A program made the translations under genes and the position numbers. From Rikenellaceae bacterium (lineage in GTDB: Bacteria; Bacteroidota; Bacteroidia; Bacteroidales; Rikenellaceae), in assembly GCA_015059735.1 (NCBI GenBank), contig SUZX01000002.1, positions 186,001 to 250,000 on the forward strand: a DNA stretch of 64,000 nt, written 5' to 3'. The notes below the pieces were generated by a model. The model was not told the DNA's origin, did no database searches, and saw nothing but the letters and a program-made list of their open reading frames with translations. This document shows positions 62,305 through 64,000 of this stretch, piece after piece (the first letter of the stretch is position 1; every line of letters starts with the position of its first letter).

Positions 62305-62772
62305 ATGATCGATATAAAGAAAATAACACAGATCGCCGAACAGAAACTTGAAGGGAGCAACCTCTTTGTTGTCGGCTGTACCTGCTCGGCAACCAACGAG
62401 ATCGAACTTACCGTTGATAGCGATACCTCGGTGGATATTGATGCTTGTGTGGCGTTGAGCCGTGCTATCGAGGCCGAATTTGATCGCGACGAAGAGGACT
62501 TTTCGCTGACGGTGGCTTCGGCCGGTATTGGCTCGGAGTTGAAAACGTTGCGCCAATACCGCAAACTCATCGGTCGTCCCATTGAGGTCTTACTCATAAG
62601 CGGTATCAAGGTGTTGGCCACACTTGACGAAGTGAGTGAAGATATGATCACGCTTTCGTATGATGAAAAACAAGTTGTAGAGGGCAAAAAACGCAAACAA
62701 ATCGTGCGAGTAACTCGTACCTATCCTTTCGCCGAAATCAAATGGACACGCGAGTATCTCGATTTCAAATAG
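62305..62772 (+). CDS. rimP: Ribosome maturation factor RimP
   Basis: Assists 30S ribosome assembly in the cytoplasm. The 155 residues have the N-terminal RimP fold (NLFVVGCTCSATNEIELTVDSD, then a cluster of acidic residues) and the C-terminal SH3-like domain (YRKLIGRPIEVLLISG). I start at ATG 62305, where similarity begins. It precedes nusA by 31 nt, the usual rimP-nusA order. Confidence 0.93.
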   Translation: MIDIKKITQIAEQKLEGSNLFVVGCTCSATNEIELTVDSDTSVDIDACVALSRAIEAEFDRDEEDFSLTVASAGIGSELKTLRQYRKLIGRPIEVLLISGIKVLATLDEVSEDMITLSYDEKQVVEGKKRKQIVRVTRTYPFAEIKWTREYLDFK

Positions 62773-62803
62773 TAAAAACCGAAAAATAAGATAATAGAAG
62801 ACA

Positions 62804-64000
62804 ATGGACAATCTGAATCTGATCAGCAACTTTGCAGAATTCAAAGAGCTGAAAAACATTGACAAATCGACGATGATCGGGGTGTTGGAGGATGTTTTCC
62901 GTCACGCCTTGCAAAAGCAATTCGAAACCGATGAAAATTTCGATGTGATCATCAATCCCGAGAAAGGCGATCTTGAAATTTGGCGTAACCGCACCGTTGT
63001 AGAGGATGGTGCTGTGGAGAATCCGAATATGCAGATTGCAGTTTCGGAGGTTAAGGCCATCGACTCAACCTATGAGGTGGGCGATGAATATGCCGATGAG
63101 TTGAAACTTTCGTCGTTCGGTCGCCGTACGGTGCTGTCGTTGCGTCAAAATCTTGCGTCGCGTATCCTCGATTTGGAGAAGGCCAACCTCTATGAAAAAT
63201 ATTCGGAGAAGGTGGGTGAGATCATCACCGGTGAGGTTTATCAGGTTTGGAAGAAAGAGGTGCTGATCCTTGATGATGAGGAGAACGAGTTGATCCTGCC
63301 CAAAACGGAGCAGATTCCCAATGATTTCTATCGTAAGGGCGATACGATTAAGGCAATTGTTAAATCGGTGGAGATGAACAACAATCAGCCGCGTATCATC
63401 TTGTCGCGTACCGCTACACAGTTCTTGGAGCGTCTTTTCGAACAGGAGGTCCCGGAGATTTTCGATGGTTTGATCACGATCAAAAAGATTGTCCGTATCC
63501 CGGGTGAGCGTGCGAAGGTTGCTGTGGAGTCGTACGACGAGCGTATCGATCCGGTGGGAGCTTGCGTCGGCATGAAGGGATCGCGTATTTATTCAATCGT
63601 GAAAGAGTTGCGAAATGAGAATATCGATGTTGTCAACTATACGGCCAATGTGCAGTTGATGATTCAGCGTTCGTTGAATCCCGCAAAGATTTCGTCGATA
63701 ACCATCGACGAAGAAAAACAGACCGCTTCGGTTTACCTCAAACCTGATCAAGTTTCGTTGGCCATCGGTAAAGGCGGTTTGAATATTCGTCTTTCGAAGA
63801 TGCTCACCGGCTACGATATCGATGTATATCGTGAAGTAGAGGAAGAAGATGTTGCTCTCTCCGAATTTGCTGATGAGATCGATACTTGGATGATCGAGGC
63901 TTTGAAGAATGTAGGTTTCGATACCGCCAAGAGCGTTTTGGAAGTCTCCGTTGAGGAGGTTGCCACTCGCGCTGACCTTGAATTGGAACAGGCTCAGAAG
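62804..64000 (+). CDS. nusA: Transcription termination/antitermination factor NusA, 3' end cut by the window
   Basis: Binds RNA polymerase and modulates pausing and termination. The visible 399 codons begin MDNLNLISNFAEFKE and contain the N-terminal polymerase-binding domain, the S1 domain (EIITGEVYQVWKKEVLI), and KH1 and KH2 (VGACVGMKGSRIYSIVKEL and LAIGKGGLNIRLSKML). The frame remains open at the window edge; only a short C-terminal tail should be missing. The start is supported by its position after rimP. Confidence 0.95.
   Translation, partial: MDNLNLISNFAEFKELKNIDKSTMIGVLEDVFRHALQKQFETDENFDVIINPEKGDLEIWRNRTVVEDGAVENPNMQIAVSEVKAIDSTYEVGDEYADELKLSSFGRRTVLSLRQNLASRILDLEKANLYEKYSEKVGEIITGEVYQVWKKEVLILDDEENELILPKTEQIPNDFYRKGDTIKAIVKSVEMNNNQPRIILSRTATQFLERLFEQEVPEIFDGLITIKKIVRIPGERAKVAVESYDERIDPVGACVGMKGSRIYSIVKELRNENIDVVNYTANVQLMIQRSLNPAKISSITIDEEKQTASVYLKPDQVSLAIGKGGLNIRLSKMLTGYDIDVYREVEEEDVALSEFADEIDTWMIEALKNVGFDTAKSVLEVSVEEVATRADLELEQAQK

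Noticed and set aside
1..64000. Insertion sequences, integrases, prophage or CRISPR arrays.
   Set aside because: No transposase, integrase or phage protein and no regular direct repeats were found; the degenerate S24 regulator alone is not evidence of a prophage.

Overview
The window is a 64 kb chromosomal segment from a member of the order Bacteroidales. The evidence is the recurring promoter box TAnnTTTG (28 perfect matches listed, most of them just upstream of genes), the near absence of Shine-Dalgarno sequences, a fused LpxC-FabZ, a NigD-like lipoprotein, a DUF4491 protein, HU/SPOR proteins, and outer-membrane barrels typical of the phylum. Rikenellaceae or a relative is my guess, but the sequence does not prove a genus. 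I see no insertion sequence, phage, integrase or CRISPR array. The region is mostly core genome with a few accessory loci.

Layout. 0-12.3 kb: the end of fmt, a DUF454 protein, a threonine aldolase, a PagL-like lipid A deacylase, rpiB, ispE facing a GSCFA-domain gene, then a + strand cluster (degenerate PafA-like phosphatase, sufE, a DUF59/SufT-type factor, DUF2851), a beta-barrel protein and a DPP III lipoprotein. 12.4-22 kb: a minus operon (M23 endopeptidase, ispD, PH-like membrane protein), a plus operon (lpxK, purine nucleoside phosphorylase, ssb) and a minus operon (secA, dCMP deaminase, SDR). 22-28.5 kb: an SGNH/MBOAT O-acylation pair, malic enzyme, ruvB, a NigD-like lipoprotein and tRNA-Arg(CCG). 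28.5-42.7 kb: a LexA-like regulator without catalytic residues, riboflavin synthase, a histidine kinase, lgt, an HU-SPOR membrane protein, gtrA, a GH20 hexosaminidase, mazG, a gamma carbonic anhydrase, a LytS/LytTR two-component pair, a small periplasmic protein and a large TonB-receptor-like barrel. 42.7-55.5 kb: a candidate small RNA, a TolC-HlyD-permease-permease export operon without an ATPase, a RibD with its two domains in reversed order, a metallophosphoesterase, a porin, DUF4491, rubrerythrin, a GNAT-MGMT fusion and a K+/H+ antiporter. 55.5-64 kb: two unknown proteins, a TonB-like protein facing lpxC/fabZ-lpxA, a C1 aminopeptidase, a structured RNA element with a terminator ahead of a small secreted Ser/Cys-rich protein, then rimP and nusA (nusA runs off the end).

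Shared themes. Envelope biogenesis dominates: lipid A (lpxK, lpxC-fabZ, lpxA, PagL-like), lipoproteins (lgt), O-acylation, SecA and several barrels. Isoprenoid (ispE, ispD), riboflavin (ribE, ribD-like) and Fe-S (sufE, DUF59) genes are scattered among them. The most unusual items are five genes whose promoter box ends exactly 4 nt before the start codon (predicted leaderless mRNAs), a PafA-family pseudoenzyme that has lost four of six metal ligands, the domain-swapped RibD, G9/C10 homopolymer tracts in or before surface-related genes, and two structured intergenic RNA candidates.
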